Source: Legionella sainthelensi (GTDB taxonomy: Bacteria > Pseudomonadota > Gammaproteobacteria > Legionellales > Legionellaceae). Taken from it: a stretch of 64,000 bases of DNA. Every line of letters begins with the position of its first letter. Positions within the stretch are counted from its first letter, which is position 1. A program made the translations under genes and the position numbers. The notes beneath the pieces are model-generated. The model was not told the DNA's origin and ran no database searches. It worked only from the letters and a program-made list of their open reading frames with translations. Below are positions 52,627-62,076 of this stretch, in pieces. The stretch spans positions 3,933,001-3,997,000 of the forward strand of contig NZ_LR134388.1 in NCBI RefSeq assembly GCF_900637685.1, given 5' to 3'.

Positions 52627-52994
52627 TTAAAATTTTTCAACTGTCGGTAAGCTGTCTTTCAAATCAGTGGGAATTGATTTGGATAAGGTATATTCTGAAA
52701 CACCTATAGGTGCACTAATGTTTCGTAACGCATATTCTGCAATGACTTTATTTTTGATTTGCATAGCAAGATTCCAATAGTTTGGTTATCTCCGGGCTTT
52801 CGTAATTGATCATCAACAGCTGCAAGGTAAAAACCCAACTGTCCTGTGTGCTCCGGTTTAAATTTCGTATTTTTCAATTCGATGTAGTAAAAGAGTAGAT
52901 CAACAAAAAATGCTTGATCATCAGACGTCAAGGACACTTGATAACCAACAAAGGCAAAACCTTGGCCGAGCTCAATAAGAAAGTAGCATACCAT
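52627..52994 (-). pseudogene. DUF1016 (YhcG-like) PD-(D/E)xK nuclease remnant
   Basis: The minus strand encodes LIELGQGFAFVGYQVSLTSD, FFVDLLFYYIELKN and TGQLGFYLAAVDDQLRK, then shifts frame near 52755 and continues VIAEYALRNISAPIGVSEYT to a stop. These are the C-terminal nuclease blocks of DUF1016 proteins. The N-terminal two-thirds of the usual 340-residue protein is missing, and at least one indel is present. It follows the operon in convergent orientation. Confidence 0.75.
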
Positions 52995-53142
52995 TCACGA
53001 CTGTATCATCTTTAACCATTTGCATTAAGCGGCAATACGGCTCCAAGGCAATTACGACACAGCTTGTGTCGTAATTTAAATATCAGAGCAAATTGCTTCA
53101 TCCGTTACAGGTTTCGCATTTAAAGCTCCTGCATTTCAGGGA

Positions 53143-53569
53143 ATGCTTCGCGCATGTTATGCGAAAACTATTCTGAAAACCCAGTACCCCATTGATGCTG
53201 TATGCAAAGAAAGTTCTGATTGGCAGAGCCAAGCTACCTTATTCACATGGCTTAAAACAATGAGGACTTTTCAGAGCAATACACGCAAGCAAAAAGGCGT
53301 CAAATTGAGTTATGGGTTGATGAAATATTGGAAATTGCTGATGACTCATCTAAAGACAGCATGTTCAATGAACAAGGAGTACATGTATTTAGTAATGCTG
53401 TAGTAACCAGAGCAAAACTACAAATCGACACACGCAATGGCTCGCTTGTAAATTGTTACCTAAAGTTTATGGCAATAGGATTGAAAACACTCATGCTTTA
53501 TCCGATGCAAACCAAAAGGAAATAACTTTAATTCTCAATAATGTAGCTACTCTTGAAGCCCAATTTTAA
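53143..53569 (+). pseudogene. Phage terminase small subunit remnant
   Basis: Pieces in three frames: SDWQSQATLFTWLK, then NEDFSEQYTQAKRRQIELWV and DEILEIADDSSKD, then VTRAKLQIDTRNGSL, then ACKLLPKVYGNRIENTHALS to a stop at 53569. In order, these match a phage terminase small subunit (DNA-recognition HTH plus the RxxxDTRKWLxxKLxPKxYG-like tail). At least two single-base indels. A relic of a degraded prophage; no other phage genes are adjacent. Confidence 0.7.
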
Positions 53570-53742
53570 AGAGATTATTAAACCTAGATTGAATGTTTTT
53601 ATTCAATTGTTATTGTGAATAAGAACAAAATTATTGTAACCAACATTAAAGCGAGAAACTAGCAAGCGTAGGCTGAGCTTTTAAGCCCAGCATGCCTAAT
53701 CTACTCACCAAACCAGTATTTCTTAAAACAATCACCACAAGC

Positions 53743-53900
53743 CTACTGAGAGATCAATATTCCTTCACGAATAAATCGATGGATACTGGAGTAAGACCAA
53801 TCTGAAGGATTTTTGACATAGCCATGCTTCACTGGATTAAAATGAATATAAATGACGATTTCTGGGCTTATCAGCTACCCGAAGAAATTCTGGCAGCGCG
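53743..53900 (-). pseudogene. REP-associated tyrosine transposase (RAYT) C-terminal remnant
   Basis: The minus strand reads YIHFNPVKHGYVKNPSDWSY, then SSIHRFIREGI, the hallmark C-terminal block of Y1/RAYT transposases. The upstream part is one frame off (LPEFLRVADKPRNRHLYS). The catalytic HUH portion is missing. The rest of the gap 53570-54162 has no gene that I can see. Confidence 0.72.
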
Positions 53901-54162
53901 GGTACTTAACATTTTTGCTCGCAGCAATGTGTCCGCCGTCGCTCGAGCCATATAATCAAGAATTAAGTAATTTCCTTCTTATCAGCTAGGTTAGGCGTAA
54001 AACAGGCTCCACTTGCGCCAGGTTATGGCAATAATTACATAGTACTGTTGGATTTAAATGATTAGATTAAGGTATATTGTCTACTTACTTAGTGCATATC
54101 AAAAAATTGATGCAACCTGAGTAATTTATGGAAATATTTTTACAAATTTTCAAAGGAAAATC

Positions 54163-54576
54163 ATGAAATTAAAAATTATAAATGCAATTCTATTCTTATC
54201 ACTATCCCAATTCAGTTTTGCTGCAACACCTGAGAAGCCTAGTCAATGTCCGTCAGTATCTATACTGAAAACCGTAGGTGTTACAGAGGTCATAAAAGAA
54301 AACGGTTTTTGGTATGGGGCAGTAAGATCCCACAATTACGATACTAATGATCACTGGACTTTTGCTATCGGACCGTTCCGAACCACTAATGAAAACGATG
54401 CAAAACAACAAGCATTGCGTGCATTAGATTCTTTAAGTTTTGAAAAAGGCCCTCTCGGGATTAATATTGAAGGTCAAGACAGTTGGGTATGCCTTTATAA
54501 GAACAACTCTGGACACTCTGCTGCTACCATAACACCTGCATTGTCTTATTTACGTTCCTGGATAGCCCATCATTAA
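54163..54576 (+). CDS. Small secreted protein, DUF4949-like
   Basis: 137 residues with a clear signal peptide (MKLKIINAILFLSLSQFSFA, cleavage after SFA). The mature part contains two cysteines (CPSVS and WVCLYK), FWYGAVRSHNYDTNDHWTFA and FRTTNENDAKQQALRALDSL. This looks like the small secreted proteins found in multiple copies in Legionella genomes, annotated DUF4949; function unknown. An AAGGAAAATC ribosome-binding site precedes the ATG. Converges with the Wip-like gene across a shared hairpin. Confidence 0.7.
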   Translation: MKLKIINAILFLSLSQFSFAATPEKPSQCPSVSILKTVGVTEVIKENGFWYGAVRSHNYDTNDHWTFAIGPFRTTNENDAKQQALRALDSLSFEKGPLGINIEGQDSWVCLYKNNSGHSAATITPALSYLRSWIAHH

Positions 54577-54596
54577 ATTTTAACGCTAATAGCACT

Positions 54597-54625
54597 ATGC
54601 GAGCATTATTTAATAATACTCGCAT
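54597..54625. terminator. Bidirectional hairpin between convergent genes
   Basis: ATGCGAGCATTATT / AATAATACTCGCAT around a single central T, 14-bp arms with one mismatch. It sits 21 nt after the secreted-protein stop and 26 nt after the Wip-like stop on the other strand. Confidence 0.6.
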
Positions 54626-54650
54626 AAATCAGACAACCACTTAAAATGTA

Positions 54651-56000
54651 TTAATAATCATTAGGGAAGAGTTTTTTCCAAGTCAGTAACTCTTCTTCTG
54701 CTGCCAAAATTGATTTAGGCTTAAACAGAGAAAGCGCGGGATTAAAAACAGGCTCATAAAGCTTATCTACACTATCAAAGGATTTTTCCAAAGAAAGCAA
54801 ATCCTCTTCTGCTACCAGAATGGGTTGCGGCTTAAACAGAGAAAACCTAGGATTAAAAGTAGATTCATAAAGTTTATCGACACGTTCAAAAGGCTGCTCT
54901 TGCAATGAGTGACGTACATCAAACAATAATTTTTGTTCCTTAGCAGGTGGAACAACATGCATAACTGCCGAATATACCCCACGATTTTTAGGTGCCAGAA
55001 CCGGATCGGAACTTTTACCAAGATCATCATCAAGATTATAAATGTTTTCTTTTGTTAGATCACTTATCTCATGCCCATGCACAAAATTAATACGATAACC
55101 GGAATGAGTAGCAGGTCTATTGAGAACATCATAATTTCTGTTCATCATTATAAATTCAATCGGTGAATCAATGACATACTCTCGACTGCACTTATAAGCA
55201 GCCGTCATTGTCTCACGTGAATACAGCGTGTTTAAGGTATTTGTGCTTGCATACCCTTGAAATACCCGATTAATATTATCTATAGTGCCCGCTAACTCTT
55301 TAGCAGAGCTGTCTAAATAAGACACACCCAAGTCTTTCGCAAGCTTTTCAATAGTTTCTAGCCCAATACCAGCATGGCTGTAAATCGTAATTTCTGATAG
55401 ATCCTCATTAAGTGAGTATGAAAGCGCTCGCAGTGCTGGTTTATAACCCACATTTGCCAGCTCAAGGACCTCTTCCCTGGATATAACTTCTTTATCAACC
55501 AACCGTTGTAAACTTTCTAGTGAATGACAAATACCTTCATAAGGTACCATGGTTGTATGAAAGCGATCTTCTTTTTCATAGGACTCAATAAATTCAACGC
55601 TATGATTGGACAGTAATATTTCGAATGGAACTTTATTAAGTTGTAATTTTTCTAACAACTTTAATGTGAAGTAATCATTAGCGCCTCGATCAGCTAACTC
55701 ATCCCCGAGGAGCCTTATCATCCTTCCTTTTTCGAAAACGATTCTATCTAGAATTGTATTAAATTGAATAAGACATTCTTTATCTATATTCTCAAGGGGA
55801 GTTTGATAAATTTTTACCAACTTCTCATAGTCTTCTACACTGATATTTGCAATGCCATACCGAACTAAAAAATATAAAAGTTTTATCATATTTCCATGGA
55901 GATCACCGACCGTAACTTCCGCTAATTTCCCGTCTAATCCCGTGTCATGAATTTCCGGTTTAACATAAATATCGACTTCTTCTCGCAACAGAGTTGGCAT
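54651..56000 (-). CDS. WipA/WipB-like PPP-family phosphatase, probable Dot/Icm effector
   Basis: About 449 residues from the chosen start MPTLLREEVD, which has GGAGA 7 nt upstream; an in-frame ATG at 56024 lacks this. PPP phosphatase motifs are present in order: TVGDLHGNMIKLL (GDxHG) near residue 30, RLLGDELADRGAND (GDxxDRG) near 95, LLSNHSVEFI (GNHE equivalent, SNHS here) near 128, YSHAGIGLE near 205 and VHGHEISD near 307. Wip proteins are Legionella effectors of this fold. The C terminus holds two tandem 36-residue repeats (FxxVDKLYExxFNPxxSLFK) that end in acidic EE clusters, resembling E-block secretion signals. Confidence 0.8.
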   Translation of the reverse strand: MPTLLREEVDIYVKPEIHDTGLDGKLAEVTVGDLHGNMIKLLYFLVRYGIANISVEDYEKLVKIYQTPLENIDKECLIQFNTILDRIVFEKGRMIRLLGDELADRGANDYFTLKLLEKLQLNKVPFEILLSNHSVEFIESYEKEDRFHTTMVPYEGICHSLESLQRLVDKEVISREEVLELANVGYKPALRALSYSLNEDLSEITIYSHAGIGLETIEKLAKDLGVSYLDSSAKELAGTIDNINRVFQGYASTNTLNTLYSRETMTAAYKCSREYVIDSPIEFIMMNRNYDVLNRPATHSGYRINFVHGHEISDLTKENIYNLDDDLGKSSDPVLAPKNRGVYSAVMHVVPPAKEQKLLFDVRHSLQEQPFERVDKLYESTFNPRFSLFKPQPILVAEEDLLSLEKSFDSVDKLYEPVFNPALSLFKPKSILAAEEELLTWKKLFPNDY

Positions 56001-56024
56001 TACATTTCTCCAATAATTTATCAT

Positions 56025-56513
56025 CTGCAGAATATAGGTATGGCTTTTCTGGCATAATCAGATGAAGTAGGCAATAAATATGATTTAGTCGTTTTCTAAT
56101 TGATCTCTTTGCAAGCTGATTTACAGCATAAGTATCTCAATAAAAGAAAATATTGTTTTTTACTATTAATAAAAATTTTTTAACCTGTTCGAGTAAATCT
56201 TCTAGCCTATCTTCCTCCTCTTTTTTTCATATCTTATTCTCATCGTCGATATTGTACTAAAAAAGAAGCAAAAGTAAAAGAAGTAATCAAAAAATATAGG
56301 TTTTAGTCATAAACTGAACCTCAAATTTTTTGATTAACAATCCAGCATAAAGGACTCTGAAAAATACACCCTTTACTGTAGGCACTCATATCCTTCTATT
56401 CCATAGTGCCTGCAGGTTCTGTGTATTATTGGTAATACAATCGTATTATGTTAATGTCAGAACTGATTTTAGTTCTATGCATTAATAAATAATATTTTTA
56501 CTGAGCGAGCACT
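56025..56513. other. AT-rich intergenic region
   Basis: 489 nt upstream of both the Wip-like gene (minus) and the double-GNAT gene (plus). It contains CTTCCTCCTCTTTTTTT-type pyrimidine runs and many TATAAT-like words, no coding frame with family features, and no clear repeat. It presumably holds two promoters. Confidence 0.45.
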
Positions 56514-57563
56514 ATGAGTCTTTTCTTGGAAACTAAAAATTTAATGATTACAACACCTGAATTGGCAGATTTTAATAACTTATATGCCTTACAAACTGAT
56601 GCTGATGTGATGAAATATATTGGTCAAGGAATTCGTACCGACGCTGAAATAAGGACTGGATTAGAGAAAGCCATTGCCCATTATGAGAAATATGGTTTCA
56701 GCCTGGGTTGTGTCTTTGAAAAGGAAAGTGCTCAATTTGTGGGTCGTGCCGGATTAATCTATGTCGCCTACAATGATAATCAACCTGATATTGAAGTTGC
56801 ATATGCATTGCATAAAACCGCTTGGAATAAAGGATATGGTCTTGAACTCGCAAAAGCACTTATTACTTGGGGATTTCAAAACCTTGCCATAGAGAGGCTT
56901 GTTGCCGATATTAATCCGAGCAATGAACGCTCACGCCGCGTATTGGAAAAAGCGGGGATGAGTTATGCAGGTATAGGAAGATATGAAAATAATAATGTAG
57001 TCTGGTACACCATTTCCAATTCCTTTGTCGCTCTCGATAAAATAGAGCTCATCCCCGCGACCCTGGAAGATTATCCGGTTATTCAAAACTTAGGCAGATT
57101 CTATGTTTATGATATGAGCGAATACATAGGTAATGAAGAAGGATGGGAAATTCCCGAAGATGGCTTGTACGAATGTATTGATTTTAAAAAATATTGGGAA
57201 GATCAAAACTCTTTCCCATTCATCATCCGCTATAAAAATGAGCTAGCTGGCTTTGCTATAGTCGATAAAAAGGGAAGTGACGCTGGCGTTGAGTTTAATA
57301 TGGCACAATTTTTTATCGCACGAAAATTCAAAAGCAAGGGTATTGGCCGTTATGTTGCGGCGCAATGTTTTAAAAATTTTCCAGGCGAATGGGAAGTGAT
57401 GGTTCTGCCTGGCAACGAGGGCGCTTATCGTTTTTGGCGGTCGACCATTAGACAGTATAGTGGGAATAACTTTACTGAGTATACTCGTGAAGTCTTGCAT
57501 TTGAACAACTGCAAGAAAAATATTTTTAGATTTAACTCCGATATTTTAGGGACTGGCTTGTAA
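56514..57563 (+). CDS. Double-GNAT acetyltransferase
   Basis: 349 residues comprising two GNAT modules. The first (1-170) is RimJ/RimL-like: LFLETKNLMITTPELADFNN, EVAYALHKTAWNKGYGLELA (acetyl-CoA loop), SNERSRRVLEKAGMSYAG. The second (about 180-320) has QFFIARKFKSKGIGRYVAA as its acetyl-CoA loop and FRFWR-like YRFWRSTI near the end. The fusion may modify two substrates, or one domain may be regulatory. Substrate unknown. Monocistronic. Confidence 0.78.
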   Translation: MSLFLETKNLMITTPELADFNNLYALQTDADVMKYIGQGIRTDAEIRTGLEKAIAHYEKYGFSLGCVFEKESAQFVGRAGLIYVAYNDNQPDIEVAYALHKTAWNKGYGLELAKALITWGFQNLAIERLVADINPSNERSRRVLEKAGMSYAGIGRYENNNVVWYTISNSFVALDKIELIPATLEDYPVIQNLGRFYVYDMSEYIGNEEGWEIPEDGLYECIDFKKYWEDQNSFPFIIRYKNELAGFAIVDKKGSDAGVEFNMAQFFIARKFKSKGIGRYVAAQCFKNFPGEWEVMVLPGNEGAYRFWRSTIRQYSGNNFTEYTREVLHLNNCKKNIFRFNSDILGTGL

Positions 57564-57757
57564 TATCATGGCGCTCCCCACTTGATTTTTTGCTTTATTC
57601 ATGTCAAACATAAATACGAATTTTTTATTGCATCAAATTGTAACTTATGGAAAATAGAGTGTATTAGTACTTGAATTGTACTATTTATTTTTTTACAGGA
57701 TAAGCTGAGTATCGCTTAATCGTTCTTGAATTTTGCCGCACAAAAGGATAAATCTAC

Positions 57758-58963
57758 ATGAGTCAGGGAATGATTAAAAAAATTGTATTAGACCTTTTGC
57801 ATTCAGCCGGAATTTCACCCAACGGTCCTAACCCTTGTGATATTCAAATCCATAATGATGAATTTTATCAACGTGTTTTTAATCATGGTGCTTTAGGGCT
57901 TGGTGAAACATATATGGAGGAATGGTGGGATTGTAAAAGCCTCGATCAATTTTTTACTCAAATTCTCCAGGCTAATCTTGAGCGCAAAATTCGCACCAAC
58001 AAGTGGCTATGGCCTAAATTGCTTCTCCTCAAATTGGTTAACTATCAATCTAAAAAACGTTCTTTAGAAGTGGGAAGACTGCATTATGATCTGGGCAATG
58101 AATTATTTGAGTCGATGCTAGATACCCGAATGAATTACACGTGCGGCTATTGGAAAAATGCCAGTGACCTGGACACAGCGCAAATCAATAAATTGGATTT
58201 AAGTTGTCAAAAACTAAAACTTGAACCCGGGATGCGTGTATTGGACATAGGATGTGGATTCGGCGCTTTTGCAAAATATGCAGCAGAGAATTATGGGGTC
58301 AGCGTAGTAGGGATCACTATCTCCAAAGAACAGTGTCATTATGCAAAACAAAATTGTGCCGGTTTACCCATTGAAATTCGTTTCCAAGATTACCGTGATC
58401 TCCATGAACAATTTGATCGTGTGATTTCATTAGGAATGTTTGAGCATGTAGGCTATAAAAATTACCGTACCTATATGCAAAAAGCCAGAGAGTGTCTCAA
58501 AGGTAATGGGCTTTTTTTATTACATACCATTGGCAGTACCCTCACTCAAACTACAGGAGATCCCTGGATTAACAAATATATTTTCCCCAATGGCATGCTT
58601 CCTTCCATGGAACAACTTAGCAAAGCTTCAGAGGGATTATTTATTATGGAAAACTGGGTTAATTTTGGCGCATATTATGATCATACCCTAATGGCGTGGC
58701 ATGAACGTTTTGAAAAAAACTGGGCACAATTACAAGAGCGATATGATCATCGTTTTTATCGTATGTGGCGTTATTATTTATTGGCCTGCGCCGGCACTTT
58801 TCGTTCGCGTAATACGCAATTGTGGCAAATTGTTTTTTCAAAACACGGAATTCCAGGAGGATATGAAGAACCTCTATTCACTGGGATTAAAAAAGAGGCT
58901 CAGAAAGCGAATGGACCACTCATGTTAAACTATCCTGATGAAACTCGAAGTATACTGGCGTAA
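57758..58963 (+). CDS. cfa: Cyclopropane-fatty-acyl-phospholipid synthase
   Basis: 401 residues. N-terminal lipid-binding domain (1-120, HNDEFYQRVFNHGALGLGET, YMEEWWDCKSLDQFF) and C-terminal SAM-dependent methyltransferase domain with MRVLDIGCGFGAFAKYAAEN near residue 165, VVGITISKEQ and SLGMFEHVGYKNY. Active-site features of CFA synthase are seen in RLHYDLGNELFESMLD and MNYTCGYW. It adds a methylene group from SAM to unsaturated acyl chains of membrane phospholipids, usually in stationary phase or acid stress. The upstream TGTACTATTTATTTTT region may hold a stress promoter. Confidence 0.93.
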   Translation: MSQGMIKKIVLDLLHSAGISPNGPNPCDIQIHNDEFYQRVFNHGALGLGETYMEEWWDCKSLDQFFTQILQANLERKIRTNKWLWPKLLLLKLVNYQSKKRSLEVGRLHYDLGNELFESMLDTRMNYTCGYWKNASDLDTAQINKLDLSCQKLKLEPGMRVLDIGCGFGAFAKYAAENYGVSVVGITISKEQCHYAKQNCAGLPIEIRFQDYRDLHEQFDRVISLGMFEHVGYKNYRTYMQKARECLKGNGLFLLHTIGSTLTQTTGDPWINKYIFPNGMLPSMEQLSKASEGLFIMENWVNFGAYYDHTLMAWHERFEKNWAQLQERYDHRFYRMWRYYLLACAGTFRSRNTQLWQIVFSKHGIPGGYEEPLFTGIKKEAQKANGPLMLNYPDETRSILA

Positions 58964-59174
58964 TAACAGTATACTTCTGATCATTATATTTAAAATAAAT
59001 AATATCTCTTGTGCACACAGAATAATCAAATGAGCATGAATTAGAGTTGTTTTCTAATCAAAAGCCCATTGTCAATTCACATAAGAAAGTCAAACTGCAA
59101 CTTGGGATACTTAGAAGCTATTGGGCATTGCCTCTATGTAGGTTACAATAAAAAATTTAACCGATACTCACGAA

Positions 59175-60149
59175 ATGAACCTAATCAAGCGAGCAATATG
59201 TTTGTACTGCTGCTTATTCTCTAATCTTTATGCAGCCACGCTTCATCAAAAAACAATTACTTATTCTGTGGGAATTGGCCAACCGATTGTTACCTCAACT
59301 GCCGATACTTTAGAAAAAGGCGAAATAGGTATTAGCCAACGCGTAGAATATTATTCTAATATTCCCCTCTCTGATTCAGTATTGTTGCAACATCCCTTAG
59401 CCGAAAATCTAAATGCCAATTTATATGGTTATTTGTTAGTTTCTTATGGGCTGCTGACTCATTTAACCATTGGTGCAAGCCTTCCATATGTTGATAATAT
59501 TTCCTTTGCCGCTGCAGGCTTCAATGAAATAACCCAGGTTGAAAGTACTCTTAATTTAGGAAGTGCTTATGGGTTAGGTGACACCAATATCTTTGCTTTA
59601 TCACAATTTCTCGAAGAAGAGAGTTATGTCATCTCACTGAGCTTAATTTCCGGTGTGAATGCGCCAACAGGTAAAACAACAGCTAGAGATAATACTGGTG
59701 CTTTATTTTCTGCTTCTGATCAACCCGGAAGTGGTGCCTGGACTCCATTTGCTGGTGTTATTATTTCGAAGCAATTTAATAAGTTTTCATTAAATTCAAA
59801 TTTAATCTATACCCAAGGGATGGAAGGAATACAGCATACTACTCAAGGTTCGGTATTTGATTATAATTTTGCAACTGTTTTAGAGCTGTATAGAAATGAA
59901 CCATTAAAATTGGATATTGATGGCATTATAGAACTCGATGGTGAATATATTGCAAAGGATAATATCTCAGGAGCAGTTGATCCAAATAGCGGAGGGAATT
60001 CTATTTTTTTATTGCCCGGCATTAGGGTCAATGTGCATACCAATTATTCCGGCTATCTTGGTATTAATATCCCAATAGTACAAAATCTCAATGGAACCCA
60101 AGTGAAAAACCAATACGGTATTACAGGAGGAATTGATATTAGTATTTAA
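59175..60149 (+). CDS. Outer-membrane beta-barrel-like protein
   Basis: 324 residues with a signal peptide (MNLIKRAICLYCCLFSNLYA). The mature part alternates hydrophobic and polar residues and Gly/Tyr as in small beta-barrels: GEIGISQRVEYYSN, NLYGYLLVSYGLLTHLTIGA, GVIISKQFNKFSLNSNLIYT, with a final strand QYGITGGIDISI. This resembles the transporter/MetA-pathway type of outer-membrane proteins, sometimes annotated as phenol degradation. Function unknown. Confidence 0.65.
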   Translation: MNLIKRAICLYCCLFSNLYAATLHQKTITYSVGIGQPIVTSTADTLEKGEIGISQRVEYYSNIPLSDSVLLQHPLAENLNANLYGYLLVSYGLLTHLTIGASLPYVDNISFAAAGFNEITQVESTLNLGSAYGLGDTNIFALSQFLEEESYVISLSLISGVNAPTGKTTARDNTGALFSASDQPGSGAWTPFAGVIISKQFNKFSLNSNLIYTQGMEGIQHTTQGSVFDYNFATVLELYRNEPLKLDIDGIIELDGEYIAKDNISGAVDPNSGGNSIFLLPGIRVNVHTNYSGYLGINIPIVQNLNGTQVKNQYGITGGIDISI

Positions 60150-60190
60150 TAGACGACGCATTTTTTCGTTTTAAAAAGAGATAGTGGATT

Positions 60191-60830
60191 TTAAAAATGA
60201 ATCAAATTGGTATGATAATTAGTTATAACCCCCTGACTGTGGAAATAATCAGTTAATGCTTTGTTAATTTCATGGTGAAGTGCGGGATCATTTGGATTAG
60301 TAGCAATAGCTGCAAAGTACTCAAGGGTAGTGATAGGGCCTAAGTCTTTAATTGCATTCGGTGAGTTCACTTCCCAATAACGTGCAGTATACGAATCTAT
60401 CAATGCAAATTTTATCTTTCCAACTTTGAGAGCATTAATTAATGCATCATCTTGATCGAAAAAATCAAAGTTGGTGCCTTTAAGGTTTAATTTTTTAAAC
60501 TGCTTCCAATAATCTTTATCTGTAATTCCAATATTCGTATTATTCAACAACTTCATATGAAACTGACCTATTGAATTTTTTTCAATCCTACAATATAAAT
60601 CTTCGTAATGAGATAGGCACAGAAAATGCAACTGGTGAAGAATGACTTTGCGAAATAATGAGGCCACTTATTGCTATATCGACCTTGTTTTGAGCTACTG
60701 CATCAATGAGCTCGTTGCTGCCCCTCACTTCATAATAATCACGTTTAGATCGTTAACTGTTAATTTAAAACAACTGTTGTTCCTCAAAAGAATAGCCCAT
60801 AAAAAAATGGAATTAAAATATCATCTTGTC
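60191..60830 (-). pseudogene. Broken periplasmic amino-acid-binding protein (SBP_bac_3)
   Basis: The C-terminal 110 residues are intact (KLLNNTNIGITDKDYWKQFK, LINALKVGKIKFALIDSYTA, LGPITTLEYFAAIATNPNDP). An upstream piece in another frame reads GSNELIDAVAQNKVDIAISG, then ISQSHSSPVAFSVP, with stop codons before it. Together they follow the solute-binding-protein fold of polar amino acid ABC transporters. At least two disabling changes; signal peptide and N-terminal lobe are lost. Confidence 0.72.
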
Positions 60831-60884
60831 TTAACATGGATCATATATGATTAAATTATTAGCAATTAAATGTGGTAATAGACG

Positions 60885-61139
60885 ATGTCTGCTGTAAAAA
60901 ATTTTAATGTCGTTAGATGGGAAGAAAAAAGCAAAACGAATCGAATAGAAAAAATTAAGGAAAAATTAAACAAGTTTTTAGATAATGAGATTCCTTATTT
61001 AAAACAACCGCCGAACAATGATAAAAAAACAAACGAGGATCACTTAAAAAGTATTTCTGAGGAAACTCTTGAAGAAAGAATTCAAAATATTTTAAAGAAT
61101 ATAGAACAAATAGAAATGAAACTCGACAAGCTAAAATAA
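60885..61139 (+). CDS. Small charged hypothetical protein
   Basis: 84 residues, Lys/Glu-rich, probable coiled coil in the last 30 residues (LEERIQNILKNIEQIEMKLD). No family recognised. The ATG lies after TAGACG without a strong ribosome-binding site. It could be a real small gene or a chance frame. Confidence 0.4.
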   Translation: MSAVKNFNVVRWEEKSKTNRIEKIKEKLNKFLDNEIPYLKQPPNNDKKTNEDHLKSISEETLEERIQNILKNIEQIEMKLDKLK

Positions 61140-61365
61140 ATTTTCGCCACCAGGATTTGTAGTTCTCAACACAACTATTTATGGAACTTACCTAAAGATC
61201 TTCTTTGTAAAATTGTTTTCTCTTAACATCGTTACTATCCGCAGCGCAATTAATAAAAAGTCTAATTTTCATTACGAACAGATTATTCAGGAACAGGGCA
61301 GAAGTTTGGGATTTAAATGGATGTTTCCAGTTATGAATAATTAAGAATTATTTTAAATTCCACAA

Positions 61366-61452
61366 TGGTGCCGAGAAGAGGACTCGAACCTCCACGGAGT
61401 TACCCCCACTAGCACCTGAAGCTAGCGTGTCTACCAATTTCACCACCTCGGC
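61366..61452 (-). tRNA. tRNA-Leu (CAG)
   Basis: 87 nt with encoded CCA. Acceptor GCCGAGG / CTTCTCGGC region, D-arm TGGTGAAATTGGTAGACACG, anticodon stem CTAGC / GCTAG with loop TTCAGGT (anticodon CAG), and a long class II variable arm before the T-arm GAGGTTCGAGTCCTC. All expected for tRNA-Leu. Confidence 0.94.
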
Positions 61453-61633
61453 ATTTTGGGGCTAAAGTACTCATATTTTATAGAACTGTCAATAGGATAA
61501 CCGGCATCTTTTACTTAATTGCAGTGTTACCTCTGTATCTGAGCCCTTGTACTCACTTGCTTTTGCATCACAATGATGTAATAAATACCCATTTATGGCT
61601 TTACGAATACATTTTCAAATTGGATCATTAATC

Positions 61634-62071
61634 ATGAAAAAAATAGTTATTGTTACAAGTATCCTACTTTATAGCTCTATTGCTAGTGCATCCAAATCCA
61701 TAATTTGGACGGCAGTATTTGATAATATAACACCTAGGTCAGAAGATATTACCTTACAATATTGTTTGGAGCATACACCAACGGTAATGGTCACTACAGT
61801 AGATCAAGTCTTAAGTAAACAAGGAGTAAAATCATTAAATGGATTACGTGTGAACTATAACAGCTATAAAAGTACCAAAAAAGACGGGCTGTTATTTAAT
61901 GTAGTTAATGCCACAATCAGTGGAAAAGACGCACATGGAGAATGGTCTACGCCTATCAAGATGTATCAACAAACTTTAAGCGAACTGGACCAAGGTAAAA
62001 CTTGGGTAGTATGGAGTACACCGAAATGCAAAGGAACGTTTATCGGCACACCCACAATAATTAACGAGTAA
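61634..62071 (+). CDS. Small secreted hypothetical protein
   Basis: About 145 residues from the chosen start MKKIVIVTSILLYSSIASAS, a clean signal peptide with cleavage after ASA. The frame opens earlier (61595), but those residues would bury the signal peptide. The mature part has two cysteines (LQYCLEHTP and TPKCKGTF) that may form a disulphide, and STPIKMYQQTLSELDQGKTW. No family recognised. Convergent with the Sua5-like gene, 5 nt apart. Confidence 0.6.
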   Translation: MKKIVIVTSILLYSSIASASKSIIWTAVFDNITPRSEDITLQYCLEHTPTVMVTTVDQVLSKQGVKSLNGLRVNYNSYKSTKKDGLLFNVVNATISGKDAHGEWSTPIKMYQQTLSELDQGKTWVVWSTPKCKGTFIGTPTIINE

Positions 62072-62076
62072 TGGTA

